Origin: Nonomuraea solani
GTDB lineage: Bacteria; Actinomycetota; Actinomycetes; Streptosporangiales; Streptosporangiaceae
DNA: 64,000 nucleotides
Direction: 5' to 3'
NCBI RefSeq assembly: GCF_900108335.1
Contig: NZ_FNVT01000029.1
Location: forward strand, 1 to 64,000
Part shown: positions 23,041 through 32,556 of the stretch, piece by piece
Layout of the letters: every line of letters begins with the position of its first letter
Position numbering within the stretch: the first letter of the stretch is position 1
Position numbers and translations under genes: made by a program
Notes under the pieces: model-generated
The model's database searches: none
What the model was told of the DNA's origin: nothing
The model's input: the letters and a program-made list of their open reading frames with translations, nothing else

Positions 23041-25188
23041 CTACTGCGATGGTCGATGGGCGTCTTTCTTGGCGAGATGGTCGTGTAGATCTGCGTGCCG
23101 GAACTGATAGACCGGCCCGACGGCGCGCAGCAGTCCTAATCGGTGGGCGTCGTCGAGGAAGTTCATGATCCTAAGAGGAAGGCGTCGCGTGAGGACCAGC
23201 CGTGCGACCGCGAGCGTGCATGCCAGCCACGCATGGTGGTTCCCACCCCCGAGGCCGCCTCCAAGCCGACCCCAAAAACCTCCCCCTAGGCCGACTCCGA
23301 GCCCGCCCGCAAGCCCAACGGCGAGCCCTATGGCGAGCCCGAACGTGAGCAGATTTCCGAGTCCCATCATGAACACGCCCCCGAGCCCAACGACGATCCC
23401 GACCGCGATTCCGGCCAGGAGCGCTAAGAAGAGGGTGAGAATCCTCTCGGCCTGCCTTCCAGAGCGTGGTGTTCTGATCGGTGGGTGTGTGGATTGTTCC
23501 GCCCACTCGACCAGTCCGAACACAAGTCCGGCCATGAAGGTGATCTCCAGGCCGAACGCGACACCCCCTCCGGGCCCGAACACAAGCCCGGTCGCGAGTG
23601 CGAACGCGAGTCCGAATGAGAGGTTGCTTCTGATCGACTGAAAGAAAAGGGTCGTTCGTCCGCAAGGGCGGAGCGGCGCGTGCCCCGGCGCTTCGTCCAC
23701 CCAGGAACCGGCGGCCGTGAGTCCGCCCACGAAGCCCCCCACCAGTCCGGCTGCGAGTGACGTGATGAGGCCGAACGCAAGCGTAGCCCCGAGCCCGAAC
23801 ACGAGCCCGGTGAGAAGTCCAGCGGTTATCCCGGCGGCGATCCGCAGATGGGGGACGGTGTTAGGGATGTGCCACCAGGTGATGTCCCGAGTGGCGGCGG
23901 GGTGGAAGTGGCTGGCCAGATAGGCGAGATAGCGACGAGTGGCCACTGCATCACGTGATCGACGGGGCCGGAAGTGCTCGGCGGGATTCATGCTGGCCAG
24001 CCGGGTTTTGGTGAGGGCGGGGATGAGGCGGTCAAGTAGGTGGATGCGTAGTGCGACCGCATCCCTTCCCAGGGGCCCGGCGAGGGAGGTGGGGTCGGAG
24101 GCGGTGTCGATGTAGACGGCACGGATCAGCCACAAACCCAGTGGAGCAGACGCGAGTTGGGCCAGGCCGGGGACGATGCCCTCGGTGAGGGCTGCCAGGA
24201 CTTTTCGCCATGCCTCAGGAAGGTCTCCCGGTAGGCAAGCGGTCAAATAACGCGCGGCGTCAGCCGTGGTGAGGGTTGCTGGAATGATGACGGCAGCGCC
24301 GTTGATCGGTCGGCCGGTCTGGGTGATGGCTTCGGTGAACTCGCTGGTGCGGCAGGTGAGGATGACTGGATCGTGGGCGGTCAGGGAAATGTTCAGCGCT
24401 TTGATGACCTTGACGCGATTCTGGTCGGAAAGCTCGTCCAGGCCGTCCAAGATCGGCAGGATGTGGCCACCGTATGCCAGCGTGGCGGCGGCGCTTTGTC
24501 CGAACTCCGGTCTGGTGAGCGCCGGATAGTCCTGAGCCAGACGAACGGCCAGCCAGTCATGTAGGTGAGGATACGCGCGGCAATCCCAGCCGCTGATGGG
24601 AAGAAGCACTGGAACGGGAATGATTTCGCCGCCATGTGCCATCGTCTGTTCGGTGGTTCGGACGGCGAGTAACTCAAGGAGAAGTTGTACGGCCAATGTG
24701 GTTTTCCCCGTGCCTCCTCCACCTGTGATGATCAATCGACGGTGCTTGAGGGCGCGAAATTGGCGGGTCAGATCGACGATGTCGTCGGCGCGTGCGGAAA
24801 AGGCCAGATCTTCGGTCGTGATCAGATGAGGTTGGCTCATCTCCGCGGCTTTGGTGGTCAGTTGCCAGGTGATCGGCATGGGTTCCGGGTCGCCCAAGAG
24901 CCGAAGTCGCGATTCCGTCTTCCATTGCTGTTCCACCTGCTCAGCCAGGATCTGTCGGGCTGCGTCGAGATTGGCCGCCCGGAGAGGGGATACGGCGAAA
25001 GAACGTCTGAGCCAAGCGATCACTCCTGTGGCCGCCACTGCCGCTGCCAGGGTCAAGGCGGCTAGATCGGCCCTATTGACCTCGTCATCGCGGTCGAGGC
25101 GCTGCGCGGCGAAAGCGATCAATATTCCCAACAATGTGAGGGTTGCGACTGCGCCCAGCGTCCGCCAGCCTGCCCCTGGGGGAATCAC
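23041..25188 (-). CDS. NACHT-type ATPase with glycine-zipper membrane tail
   Basis: 715 residues. Two N-terminal membrane helices (about 11-27 and 42-60) precede a STAND/NACHT ATPase: Walker A GGGGTGKTT at 156-164, Walker B LPILDGLDEL near 245-255 and a sensor-like VILTCRTSEF. A helical winged region follows to about 440. The last 230 residues are unusual: many G-x-x-x-G helices (for example FGLGATLAFGLITSLAAGLV) and long GLGVGLGGGFWGRLGGGLGG runs, suggesting a pore or membrane-inserting domain. The start is a GTG at 25188. The protein resembles predicted immune NTPases, with signal sensing by NACHT and killing by membrane disruption. Low-GC stretches and isolation suggest horizontal acquisition. 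Confidence 0.75.
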   Translation of the reverse strand: MIPPGAGWRTLGAVATLTLLGILIAFAAQRLDRDDEVNRADLAALTLAAAVAATGVIAWLRRSFAVSPLRAANLDAARQILAEQVEQQWKTESRLRLLGDPEPMPITWQLTTKAAEMSQPHLITTEDLAFSARADDIVDLTRQFRALKHRRLIITGGGGTGKTTLAVQLLLELLAVRTTEQTMAHGGEIIPVPVLLPISGWDCRAYPHLHDWLAVRLAQDYPALTRPEFGQSAAATLAYGGHILPILDGLDELSDQNRVKVIKALNISLTAHDPVILTCRTSEFTEAITQTGRPINGAAVIIPATLTTADAARYLTACLPGDLPEAWRKVLAALTEGIVPGLAQLASAPLGLWLIRAVYIDTASDPTSLAGPLGRDAVALRIHLLDRLIPALTKTRLASMNPAEHFRPRRSRDAVATRRYLAYLASHFHPAATRDITWWHIPNTVPHLRIAAGITAGLLTGLVFGLGATLAFGLITSLAAGLVGGFVGGLTAAGSWVDEAPGHAPLRPCGRTTLFFQSIRSNLSFGLAFALATGLVFGPGGGVAFGLEITFMAGLVFGLVEWAEQSTHPPIRTPRSGRQAERILTLFLALLAGIAVGIVVGLGGVFMMGLGNLLTFGLAIGLAVGLAGGLGVGLGGGFWGRLGGGLGGGNHHAWLACTLAVARLVLTRRLPLRIMNFLDDAHRLGLLRAVGPVYQFRHADLHDHLAKKDAHRPSQ
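23240..23860 (-). repeat. Degenerate glycine-codon repeats inside the NACHT gene
   Basis: On the plus strand, short units such as GAGCCCG, GCGAGCCC and CACAAGCCCGG recur every 12-30 bases. They are in frame with Gly-x-Gly or Gly-Leu-x-Phe-Gly stretches of the protein tail and come from coding constraint plus possible slippage. They are irregular, and are not a CRISPR array. Confidence 0.6.
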
Positions 25189-25692
25189 ACAGTTATCGTT
25201 CCCTCTTACTCATTTCGACATGCGTCGCGCTGGCGACCACCGCCACCTACGCGCCGATCCGGCGGTCGAGGCACCGGTCAGAAACTCTGTGGGAGTTACT
25301 GTGAGTCGGCCACCGGGGGCCGGCGCCGTCTACACCGATGTGTGGCTCTCCGTGGGATCCTCCAATCGCCCACGCGGCGCGCAGCACCAGATGCGCATCG
25401 TCCACAGCAACGGCCCGTCGGTGGGACTGCTTGCAGAGGACGGCGAACGCGACCCCACCCTGGAACGGTGGCGACCCCTCGACACACCGGCGGTCGCAGT
25501 TGCCACCCCAGGTCATCGCGGACCTTGCCGACCCCGCCCTCGCCAATGCCGCCGGATGGCCCGCCCTCGTCGCGGGCGTTGAACGAGTTCGCGGACATCG
25601 TCGCCGGCTCCCGGATCCAGTCCAGAGCTGGAGGCCGGCGATTTCGAGACGGACGCAACCAGCGGGCGCCTACCACGTCGGCGCTTCGGAGC
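25189..25692. other. Decayed region with unidentified gene pieces
   Basis: A plus-strand stretch at 25325-25357 reads AVYTDVWLSVG, like the conserved block of ornithine carbamoyltransferases, but no more of that enzyme follows. From about 25500 another piece alternates frames (PQVIADLADPALANAAGWPA, then NEFADIVAGSRI, then ELEAGDFETDATSGRLPRRR). It has coding-like composition but I cannot name its family. Both look like remains of lost genes. Confidence 0.3.
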
Positions 25693-25738
25693 GGACCATA
25701 GGCACCTCACCCGCAGGACCTTCGTCCCTACCTGACCG
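25693..25738 (+). promoter_or_regulatory. Paired DevR-like boxes upstream of narK
   Basis: GGACCATAGGCACCTCACC (25693-25711) and GGACCTTCGTCCC (25716-25728), the latter followed by CTGACC, are 23 bp apart. The transporter start codon is about 110 bases downstream. Confidence 0.6.
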
Positions 25739-25840
25739 TGGATCGCTGCGCTGGGATACGGAATGAGCGTGGCTAGAAGATCGTGACGGATCGAGGTCGC
25801 CGCCCGCTGAGCGTGATCGACATGACGAGGACGGGATGAG

Positions 25841-27082
25841 ATGCGTACTGATGCCACCGACAGGGCGGCCTCAACGAGGTCCGCCCGTCGGCCGACGTGG
25901 ATGCTGGCGTTGGCGACCGTGGGGTTCGCGGTGAACTTCTGGGCCTGGGCGCTGCTCAGCCCGCTGGGCCCGCGGTTCAAGGAGTTGCTGGACCTGTCGG
26001 CTTCGGAGCAGGCGTTGCTGGTGGCGGTCCCGGTGATCGTCGGTTCGCTGGGCCGCATCCCCGTCGGGGCGCTCACCGATCGGTTCGGCGGCCGGGTGAT
26101 GCTGCCGCTGATCTCGGCGGCCACGATCGTGCCGGTGCTGTTCATCGGCGTGGCCGGGCAGGGGTCGCTGGCGGCACTGCTGGTGGGCGGGTTCTTCCTG
26201 GGGATCGGTGGAACGGTGTTCGCGGTGGGGGTGCCGTTTGTCAGCGCCTGGTTCCCGCCCGAGCGCCGCGGTCTGGTCGTCGGTGTCTTCGGCATGGGCA
26301 TGGGCGGCACCGCGATCAGCGCCCTGACCACGGTCAGGCTGATCAGAACCGGCGGCTCGGCGACCCCGTTCCTGATCACCGCGGCCGTGCTGGCCGTCTA
26401 TGCCGCGGTGGCCTGGTTCGTGCTGCGCGACGCGCCGGGCCGTACGGCGCCGGCCCAGTCGACCGTCGCACGCCTGGCGGCGGCGGCGCGCCTGTCGATC
26501 ACCTGGCAGGCATGCGTGCTGTACGCGGTCGCGTTCGGCGGGTACGTCGCCTTCTCCGTGTATCTGCCGGTCTACTTGCAGTCGGCCTACGGGCTGGAGC
26601 AGGCCGACGCGGCCAACCGGATGGCCGGGTTCGTGATCCTGGCGGTGGCGATGCGCCCCATCGGCGGCTGGCTGTCGGACCGGTTCGGGTCGATTCCCGT
26701 CCTGGCCACCGTGTTCGGCGTGGTCTCGCTGTGCGCCGCGGTGCAGGCGTTCACCCCGACGCTGATGATGGCGGGCACGATCGCGTTCCTGACCATGGCC
26801 GCCGCGCTCGGCGCGGGCAGCGGAGCCGTTTTCGCCCTGGTGGCGAAGGTGGCCCCGGCCGACAAAGTGGGCTCGGTCACGGGCCTGGTCGGCGCCGCCG
26901 GAGGGCTGGGCGGGTTCGTGCCGCCCCTGGTGATGGGCTTGGTCTACGGCCTGTTCGGCTCTTACGGGGTGGGGCTGGCCCTGCTGTCCGGCGTGTCGCT
27001 GCTGACGTTGGTGCTGACGGTCACGGCGGTCCGCTCGACAGCCGGGCGGAGTCCGGCCGCGCCGCCAAGTCCGTCAACGTAG
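25841..27082 (+). CDS. narK: NarK-type nitrate/nitrite transporter (MFS)
   Basis: 413 residues, twelve predicted helices. The first helix (GFAVNFWAWALLSPLGPRFK) and the two nitrate-signature regions (GVFGMGMGGTAISALT in helix 5 and VTGLVGAAGGLGGFVPPLVM in helix 11) match NarK/NasA porters, as does the loop GALTDRFGGR. It takes up nitrate or exchanges it for nitrite at the cytoplasmic membrane. It lies 180 bp upstream of narG with the same orientation, so it feeds the nitrate reductase. Paired DevR-like boxes precede it, as for narK2 in M. tuberculosis, a DosR target. Confidence 0.85.
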   Translation: MRTDATDRAASTRSARRPTWMLALATVGFAVNFWAWALLSPLGPRFKELLDLSASEQALLVAVPVIVGSLGRIPVGALTDRFGGRVMLPLISAATIVPVLFIGVAGQGSLAALLVGGFFLGIGGTVFAVGVPFVSAWFPPERRGLVVGVFGMGMGGTAISALTTVRLIRTGGSATPFLITAAVLAVYAAVAWFVLRDAPGRTAPAQSTVARLAAAARLSITWQACVLYAVAFGGYVAFSVYLPVYLQSAYGLEQADAANRMAGFVILAVAMRPIGGWLSDRFGSIPVLATVFGVVSLCAAVQAFTPTLMMAGTIAFLTMAAALGAGSGAVFALVAKVAPADKVGSVTGLVGAAGGLGGFVPPLVMGLVYGLFGSYGVGLALLSGVSLLTLVLTVTAVRSTAGRSPAAPPSPST

Positions 27083-27102
27083 GCGTCGCTCGGCCGGAAG
27101 AT

Positions 27103-27127
27103 GGGACCAAAGACCCTGACGTGACCC
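27103..27127 (+). promoter_or_regulatory. DevR-like box upstream of narG
   Basis: GGGACCAAAGACCCTGAC (27103-27120) followed closely by GTGACCC is a near-match to the consensus. A further weak GAGGACGTC (minus strand, about 27152-27160) lies nearer narG. The start codon is 135 bases downstream, so the spacing is long. Confidence 0.5.
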
Positions 27128-27262
27128 TCGTACCGATCGAGAGGATTAAAAGACGTCCTCGGCATCCAGCGCCGGTGGGTAGCTAACCCACCGAACTCTT
27201 GTGCCATGAAAACGTCGCCAGCGGGCATGTCCGCTTTGCCCGCGAGATGAGGAGTCGGACAT

Positions 27263-30200
27263 ATGGCGGGTACAGACGGACCGGTCAGCGACGCCCTGCT
27301 GAAGCTGGGCCGGCACCTACGCCCAGGCACAGTCTCGGAAGACCTGCGGACGCTGCACCAGATCGGCGGCCGCCAGGGTGATGCGTTCTACCGTGACCGA
27401 TGGAGCCACGACAAGGTGGTCCGCTCCACCCATGGTGTCAACTGCACCGGCTCGTGCTCCTGGAAGGTGTACGTCAAGGACGGCGTGATCACCTGGGAGG
27501 CGCAGCAGACCGACTATCCGAGCGTCGGCGGCGACCGGCCGGAGTACGAGCCGCGCGGTTGCCCCCGCGGCGCGGCGTTCTCCTGGTACACCTACTCGCC
27601 CACCCGCGTCCGTTTCCCCTACGCCCGGGGCGTGCTGGTCGAGATGTACCGGGAGGCCAGGGCCAGGCTGGGCGACCCGGTCGCCGCCTGGGCGGAGATC
27701 ACCACCGACCCGGCCAAGCGCCGCCGCTACCAGTCGGCCCGCGGCAAGGGCGGCCTGGCGCGCGTCACCTGGGACGAGGCATGCGAGATCATCGCCGCGG
27801 CGCATGTGCACACCATCAAGACTTACGGCCCGGACCGGGTGGCCGGCTTCTCGCCGATCCCGGCCATGTCGATGGCCTCGCACGCCGTGGGCGCCCGGTT
27901 CATCTCGCTGATCGGCGGGGCGATGCTGTCCTTCTACGACTGGTACGCCGATCTGCCGGTGGCCTCACCGCAGGTGTTCGGCGACCAGACCGACGTGCCG
28001 GAGTCGGCCGACTGGTGGGACGCCGCCTACCTGATGCTGTGGGGCTCGAACGTGCCCGTGACCCGCACACCCGACGCGCACTACCTGGCCGAGGCCCGCT
28101 ACCGGGGCCAGAAGGTGGTCGTCCTCGCGCCCGACTACAACGACGCCGCCAAGTTCGCCGACGAGTGGCTGGCGCCGCACCCGGGCACCGACGGCGCGCT
28201 GGCCATGGCCATGGGGCACGTGATCCTCAAGGAGTTCTTCGTCGACCGGCCGACACCCCCCTTCACCGACTACGTCAAGCGGTTCACCGACCTGCCGTTC
28301 CTGGTAAGGCTGCGCGAGCGCGACGGATCGTACGTGCCGGACAAGTTCCTCACTGCCGCTGACCTCGGGCAGGACGGGGAGGAGACGGCATTCGCCACGG
28401 TGCTGCTGGACGCGCGGAGCGGCGAGCCGGTCGTGCCGAACGGCTCACTCGCCTTCCGCTTCTCCGAGCCGGGCCAGGGCCGCTGGAACCTGGACCTCGG
28501 CGACGTGGACCCGCTGCTGACCGCGCTGGGGGAGGAGGCGGTGCAGGTGATGCTGCCCCGCTTCGACGGGGATACCGGCGGAGTGCTGGCGCGCGGCGTC
28601 CCGGTGCGGCGCGTCGGTGGCCACCTGGTGACCACGGTGTTCGACCTGATGCTCGCCCAGTACGGGGTGCCCCGCGACGGGCTGCCCGGGACCTGGCCGT
28701 CGGGCTACGACGATGCGGATGAGCCGTACACACCGGCCTGGCAGGAGGCGCTCACCGGAGTGCCGGCCAAGGCGGCGGCGCGCATCGCGCGGGAGTTCGC
28801 CCGCAACGCGGAGGAGTCCGGTGGCCGCTCCATGATCATCATGGGCGCGGGGACGAACCACTGGTTCCACTCCGACACGATCTACCGCTCGTTCCTGGCG
28901 CTGACCACGCTGACCGGCTGCCAGGGTGTCAACGGCGGCGGCTGGGCCCATTACGTCGGGCAGGAGAAGTGCCGGCCGGTCACGGGGTGGGCGCAGCTCG
29001 CCTTCGGCCTGGACTGGTCGCGGCCGCCCCGGCAGATGATCGGCACGGCGTTCTGGTACCTGCACACCGATCAGTGGCGCTACGACACCTACAGCGCGGA
29101 CGTCGTCTCGTCTCCGCTCGGGGAGGGCGCGTTCGCCGGCAAGGCCACCGCCGATCTGCTGTCGCAGTCGGCGCGGATGGGCTGGATGCCGTCGTACCCG
29201 ACGTTCGACCGCAATCCCCTGGACCTGGCGGACGAGGTGGGCGCCGATCCGGGATCGTACGTTGCGGAGCAGGTCGCCGCGGGGCGGCTCGGCTTCGCCT
29301 GCGAAGATCCCGACGCGCCGGCCAACTGGCCGCGCGTGCTGACCGTGTGGCGGGCGAACCTGCTCGGCTCGTCGGCCAAGGGAAACGAGTACTTCCTGCG
29401 CCATCTGCTGGGCACGGACTCGGCCGTGCGGGCCGAAGAGGCGACGCCGGATCAGCGTCCCGGCAGTGTGACCTGGCCGGAGGAGGCGCCCCGGGGCAAG
29501 CTCGACCTGCTGCTGTCGCTGGACTTCCGGATGACCTCCACCACGCTGTTCTCCGACATCGTGCTGCCCGCCGCCACCTGGTACGAGAAACACGACCTGT
29601 CCTCCACCGACATGCACCCGTTCGTGCACGCGTTCACCCCGGCGATCGACCCGCCCTGGCAGACCCGCACCGACTTCGCCGCCTTCCACGCCATCGCCCG
29701 CGCCTTCAGCGACCTCGCGCGCACCCACCTGGGCACCCGCAGGGACGTGGTGGCGGTGCCGCTCCTGCACGACACGCCCGACGAACTGGCCACCCCGCAC
29801 GGACGGGTGACCGACTGGCGCGGCATCGGCCGGACCCCGATGCCCGGCCGCGACTTCCCCAAGATCGTCGTGGTGGAGCGCGACTACGGCGCCGTCGCCG
29901 GCCGGATGGCCGCGCTCGGCCCGCTCGCGGACCGGCTCGGCGCCACCACGAAGGGCCTCAGCTATGACGTTTCCGGCGAAATCGCCCGGCTCGGCCGCCT
30001 GAACGGCGTCACCGAGGACGGCCGGCCGAAACTGGACACGGACGTCGCCATGTGCGAGACCATCCTCGCCCTGTCCGGCACCACTAACGGCCGCCTCGCG
30101 GCCCAGGGCTTCGCCACGCTGGCCCGCCGTACCGGAACCTCGTTCGACGGACTGGCCGACGAGCACAAGCAGATCACCTTCGCCGACACCCAGGCCCGCC

Positions 30201-30895
30201 CCGTACCGGTGATCACCTCGCCCGAATGGTCGGGCAGCGAGAGCGGCGGGCGCCGCTACTCGGCGTTCACCATCAACGTCGAGCACCGCAAACCCTGGCA
30301 CACCCTCACCGGCCGTCAGCACTTCTACCTCGACCACGACTGGATCCACGAGGCCGGCGAGGCCCTGCCGATCTACCGGCCGCCGCTCAACATGACCGCC
30401 ATGTTCGGCGAGCCGGGCGTGGGCGACAGCGGCGAGAACGGCGTCACCGTGCGCTATCTCACCCCACACTCCAAGTGGTCCATCCACTCCGAATACCAGG
30501 ACAACCTACTCATGCTCACGTTGTCGCGCGGCGGGCCGACCATCTGGATGAGCCCCGCCGACGCCGCCAAGGCGCGGATCGCCGACAACGACTGGGTGGA
30601 GGCCGTCAACCGCAACGGCGTCGTCGTGGCCCGCGCGGTCGTCTCGCACCGCATGCCCGAGGGCACCGTGTACATGTACCACGCTCAGGAACGCGTCGTG
30701 GACGTGCCCAAGAGCGAGACCTCCGGCCGCCGCGGCGGCATCCACAACTCCCTGACCCGGCTGCTGGTCAAACCCACCCATCTCATCGGCGGGTACGCCC
30801 AGCTCAGCTTCGCCTTCAACTACCTCGGACCCACCGGCAACCAGCGCGACGAGGTCACCGTGATCCGCCGCCGCTCCCAGGAGGTCGACTACTGA
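27263..30895 (+). CDS. narG: Respiratory nitrate reductase alpha subunit
   Basis: 1210 residues, normal for NarG. The N-terminal FS0 cluster ligands His57, Cys61, Cys65 and Cys100 have the same spacing as E. coli H49/C53/C57/C92. The Mo-bisMGD region includes GFSPIPAMSMASHAVG and the ligand Asp region YDWYADLP. The C-terminus (RRSQEVDY) is complete. It reduces nitrate to nitrite on the cytoplasmic side using quinol electrons passed through NarH and NarI. There is no Tat signal, as expected for the cytoplasm-facing enzyme. The stop overlaps the narH ATG. A DevR-like box upstream suggests hypoxic induction. Confidence 0.95.
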   Translation: MAGTDGPVSDALLKLGRHLRPGTVSEDLRTLHQIGGRQGDAFYRDRWSHDKVVRSTHGVNCTGSCSWKVYVKDGVITWEAQQTDYPSVGGDRPEYEPRGCPRGAAFSWYTYSPTRVRFPYARGVLVEMYREARARLGDPVAAWAEITTDPAKRRRYQSARGKGGLARVTWDEACEIIAAAHVHTIKTYGPDRVAGFSPIPAMSMASHAVGARFISLIGGAMLSFYDWYADLPVASPQVFGDQTDVPESADWWDAAYLMLWGSNVPVTRTPDAHYLAEARYRGQKVVVLAPDYNDAAKFADEWLAPHPGTDGALAMAMGHVILKEFFVDRPTPPFTDYVKRFTDLPFLVRLRERDGSYVPDKFLTAADLGQDGEETAFATVLLDARSGEPVVPNGSLAFRFSEPGQGRWNLDLGDVDPLLTALGEEAVQVMLPRFDGDTGGVLARGVPVRRVGGHLVTTVFDLMLAQYGVPRDGLPGTWPSGYDDADEPYTPAWQEALTGVPAKAAARIAREFARNAEESGGRSMIIMGAGTNHWFHSDTIYRSFLALTTLTGCQGVNGGGWAHYVGQEKCRPVTGWAQLAFGLDWSRPPRQMIGTAFWYLHTDQWRYDTYSADVVSSPLGEGAFAGKATADLLSQSARMGWMPSYPTFDRNPLDLADEVGADPGSYVAEQVAAGRLGFACEDPDAPANWPRVLTVWRANLLGSSAKGNEYFLRHLLGTDSAVRAEEATPDQRPGSVTWPEEAPRGKLDLLLSLDFRMTSTTLFSDIVLPAATWYEKHDLSSTDMHPFVHAFTPAIDPPWQTRTDFAAFHAIARAFSDLARTHLGTRRDVVAVPLLHDTPDELATPHGRVTDWRGIGRTPMPGRDFPKIVVVERDYGAVAGRMAALGPLADRLGATTKGLSYDVSGEIARLGRLNGVTEDGRPKLDTDVAMCETILALSGTTNGRLAAQGFATLARRTGTSFDGLADEHKQITFADTQARPVPVITSPEWSGSESGGRRYSAFTINVEHRKPWHTLTGRQHFYLDHDWIHEAGEALPIYRPPLNMTAMFGEPGVGDSGENGVTVRYLTPHSKWSIHSEYQDNLLMLTLSRGGPTIWMSPADAAKARIADNDWVEAVNRNGVVVARAVVSHRMPEGTVYMYHAQERVVDVPKSETSGRRGGIHNSLTRLLVKPTHLIGGYAQLSFAFNYLGPTGNQRDEVTVIRRRSQEVDY

Positions 30896-32556
30896 TGCGG
30901 ATCATGGCGCAGCTGGCCATGGTGATGAACCTGGACAAGTGCATCGGCTGCCACACCTGCTCGGTCACCTGCAAGCAGGCTTGGACCAACCGCGTCGGCG
31001 TCGAGTACGTCTGGTTCAACAACGTCGAAACCCGTCCAGGCCAGGGCTACCCCCGCACCTACCAGGACCAGGACAAGTGGAAGGGCGGCTGGGAGCTGAA
31101 CCGGCGCGGCCGGCTGCGGCTCAGGGCAGGCGGCCGGCTCAAGAAGCTCCTCACCATCTTCGCCAACCCGCTCATGCCCTCCATCCAGGACTACTACGAG
31201 CCCTGGACCTACGACTACGACCGCCTCTTCTCCGCCCCCGCCACACAGGACACGCCCGTGGCCCGCCCCAGGTCGCTCATCACCGGCCGGAACACGAAGA
31301 TCACCTGGAGTGCGAACTGGGACGACAACCTCGCAGGCGCCCCCCAGCTGGCGTCCGGCGACCCCGTGCTGCGCAAGGTGTCGGACCAGGTGAAGCTGGA
31401 GTTCGAGCGGGCCTTCATGTTCTACCTGCCGCGCATCTGTGAGCACTGCCTCAACCCCTCCTGCGTGGCCTCCTGCCCGTCGGGCGCGATGTACAAGCGG
31501 TCGGAGGACGGCATCGTGCTGGTGGATCAGGACCGTTGCCGGGGCTGGCGCATGTGCGTGACCGGCTGCCCGTACAAGAAGGTGTACTTCAACCACCGCA
31601 CCGGCAAGGCCGAGAAGTGCACGTTCTGCTATCCCCGGGTGGAGGTCGGCATCCCCACCGTCTGCTCGGAGACCTGCGTCGGCCGTCTGCGCTACCTCGG
31701 CCTGCTCCTCTACGATGCCGACCGCGTCGCCGAGGCCGCCTCTGTCCCGGACGTGAAAGACCTGTACGAGGCGCAGCGCGGCGTGCTGCTCGACCCGCAC
31801 GATCCCGAGGTGATCGCCGCCGCCCGCGCGGACGGCATCCCCGAGGACTGGCTGGCGGCGGCGCGCAACTCCCCGATCCACAAGCTGATCTTCGAGTACG
31901 GCCTGGCGCTGCCGCTGCACCCGGAATACCGCACGATGCCGATGGTCTGGTACATCCCGCCCCTGTCGCCCGTCGTGGACGTGCTGACCGGCACCGGCCA
32001 CGACGGCGAGGACGCCGGCAACCTCTTCGGCGCCATCGACGCCCTGCGCATCCCGATCGGCTACCTGGCCGAGCTGTTCACCGCCGGCGACCCCGAGCCG
32101 GTACGTGCCGTACTGCGCCGCCTGGCCGCCATGCGCTCGTACATGCGCCGCCTCAATCTCGGCCAGAGCACCGACGAATCGATCGCCGCCTCCGTGGACA
32201 TGACCGGGCGGCAGATCGAGGACATGCACCGGCTGCTCGCCCTCGCCCCCTACGCCGAGCGGTACGTCATCCCCAAGGCCCACGCCGAGCAGGGCGTCCA
32301 GTTGGAGGAGCCGGCCACCGGATGCAGCCTCGACTACGAGGGCGGGCCCGGCATGGGCGGCCCGTTCGGCGAGGCCTCCGGCACGCCCGCCCCTGTCGCG
32401 GTGGAGAACTTCCACGCCCTGCGCGACAGGCAGACGGGCGAGCTGAGCGACCGGCAGGCGGGCGAGCCGCACGGCCGCGTCAACCTGCTCAACTGGGACG
32501 GCAAGGGCGTCCCCGACGGCCTGTTCCCGAAGCGCAACGGGAGGAATCCGCGATGA
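30895..32556 (+). CDS. narH: Respiratory nitrate reductase beta subunit
   Basis: 553 residues. It begins MRIMAQLAMVMNLDKCIGCH and carries four cysteine clusters: CIGCHTCSVTC, CEHCLNPSCVASC, CRGWRMCVTGC (the Trp-containing cluster that holds the 3Fe-4S centre) and CTFCYPRVEVGIPTVCSETC. It relays electrons from NarI haems to NarG. The ATG overlaps the narG stop (TGATG), so translation is coupled. The C-terminal extension is typical for actinobacteria, though it contains a short Asp/Arg/Gln duplication (RDRQTGELSDRQAGEP). Confidence 0.95.
   Translation: MRIMAQLAMVMNLDKCIGCHTCSVTCKQAWTNRVGVEYVWFNNVETRPGQGYPRTYQDQDKWKGGWELNRRGRLRLRAGGRLKKLLTIFANPLMPSIQDYYEPWTYDYDRLFSAPATQDTPVARPRSLITGRNTKITWSANWDDNLAGAPQLASGDPVLRKVSDQVKLEFERAFMFYLPRICEHCLNPSCVASCPSGAMYKRSEDGIVLVDQDRCRGWRMCVTGCPYKKVYFNHRTGKAEKCTFCYPRVEVGIPTVCSETCVGRLRYLGLLLYDADRVAEAASVPDVKDLYEAQRGVLLDPHDPEVIAAARADGIPEDWLAAARNSPIHKLIFEYGLALPLHPEYRTMPMVWYIPPLSPVVDVLTGTGHDGEDAGNLFGAIDALRIPIGYLAELFTAGDPEPVRAVLRRLAAMRSYMRRLNLGQSTDESIAASVDMTGRQIEDMHRLLALAPYAERYVIPKAHAEQGVQLEEPATGCSLDYEGGPGMGGPFGEASGTPAPVAVENFHALRDRQTGELSDRQAGEPHGRVNLLNWDGKGVPDGLFPKRNGRNPR

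Noticed and set aside
23240..23860. Periodic short repeats resembling a CRISPR array
   Set aside because: Units vary in length and sequence, have no constant repeat/spacer pattern and lie in frame inside a Gly-rich protein segment.
28445..30487. Minus-strand open frame opposite narG
   Set aside because: Shadow of narG, with no domain and His/Arg/Gly-rich composition.
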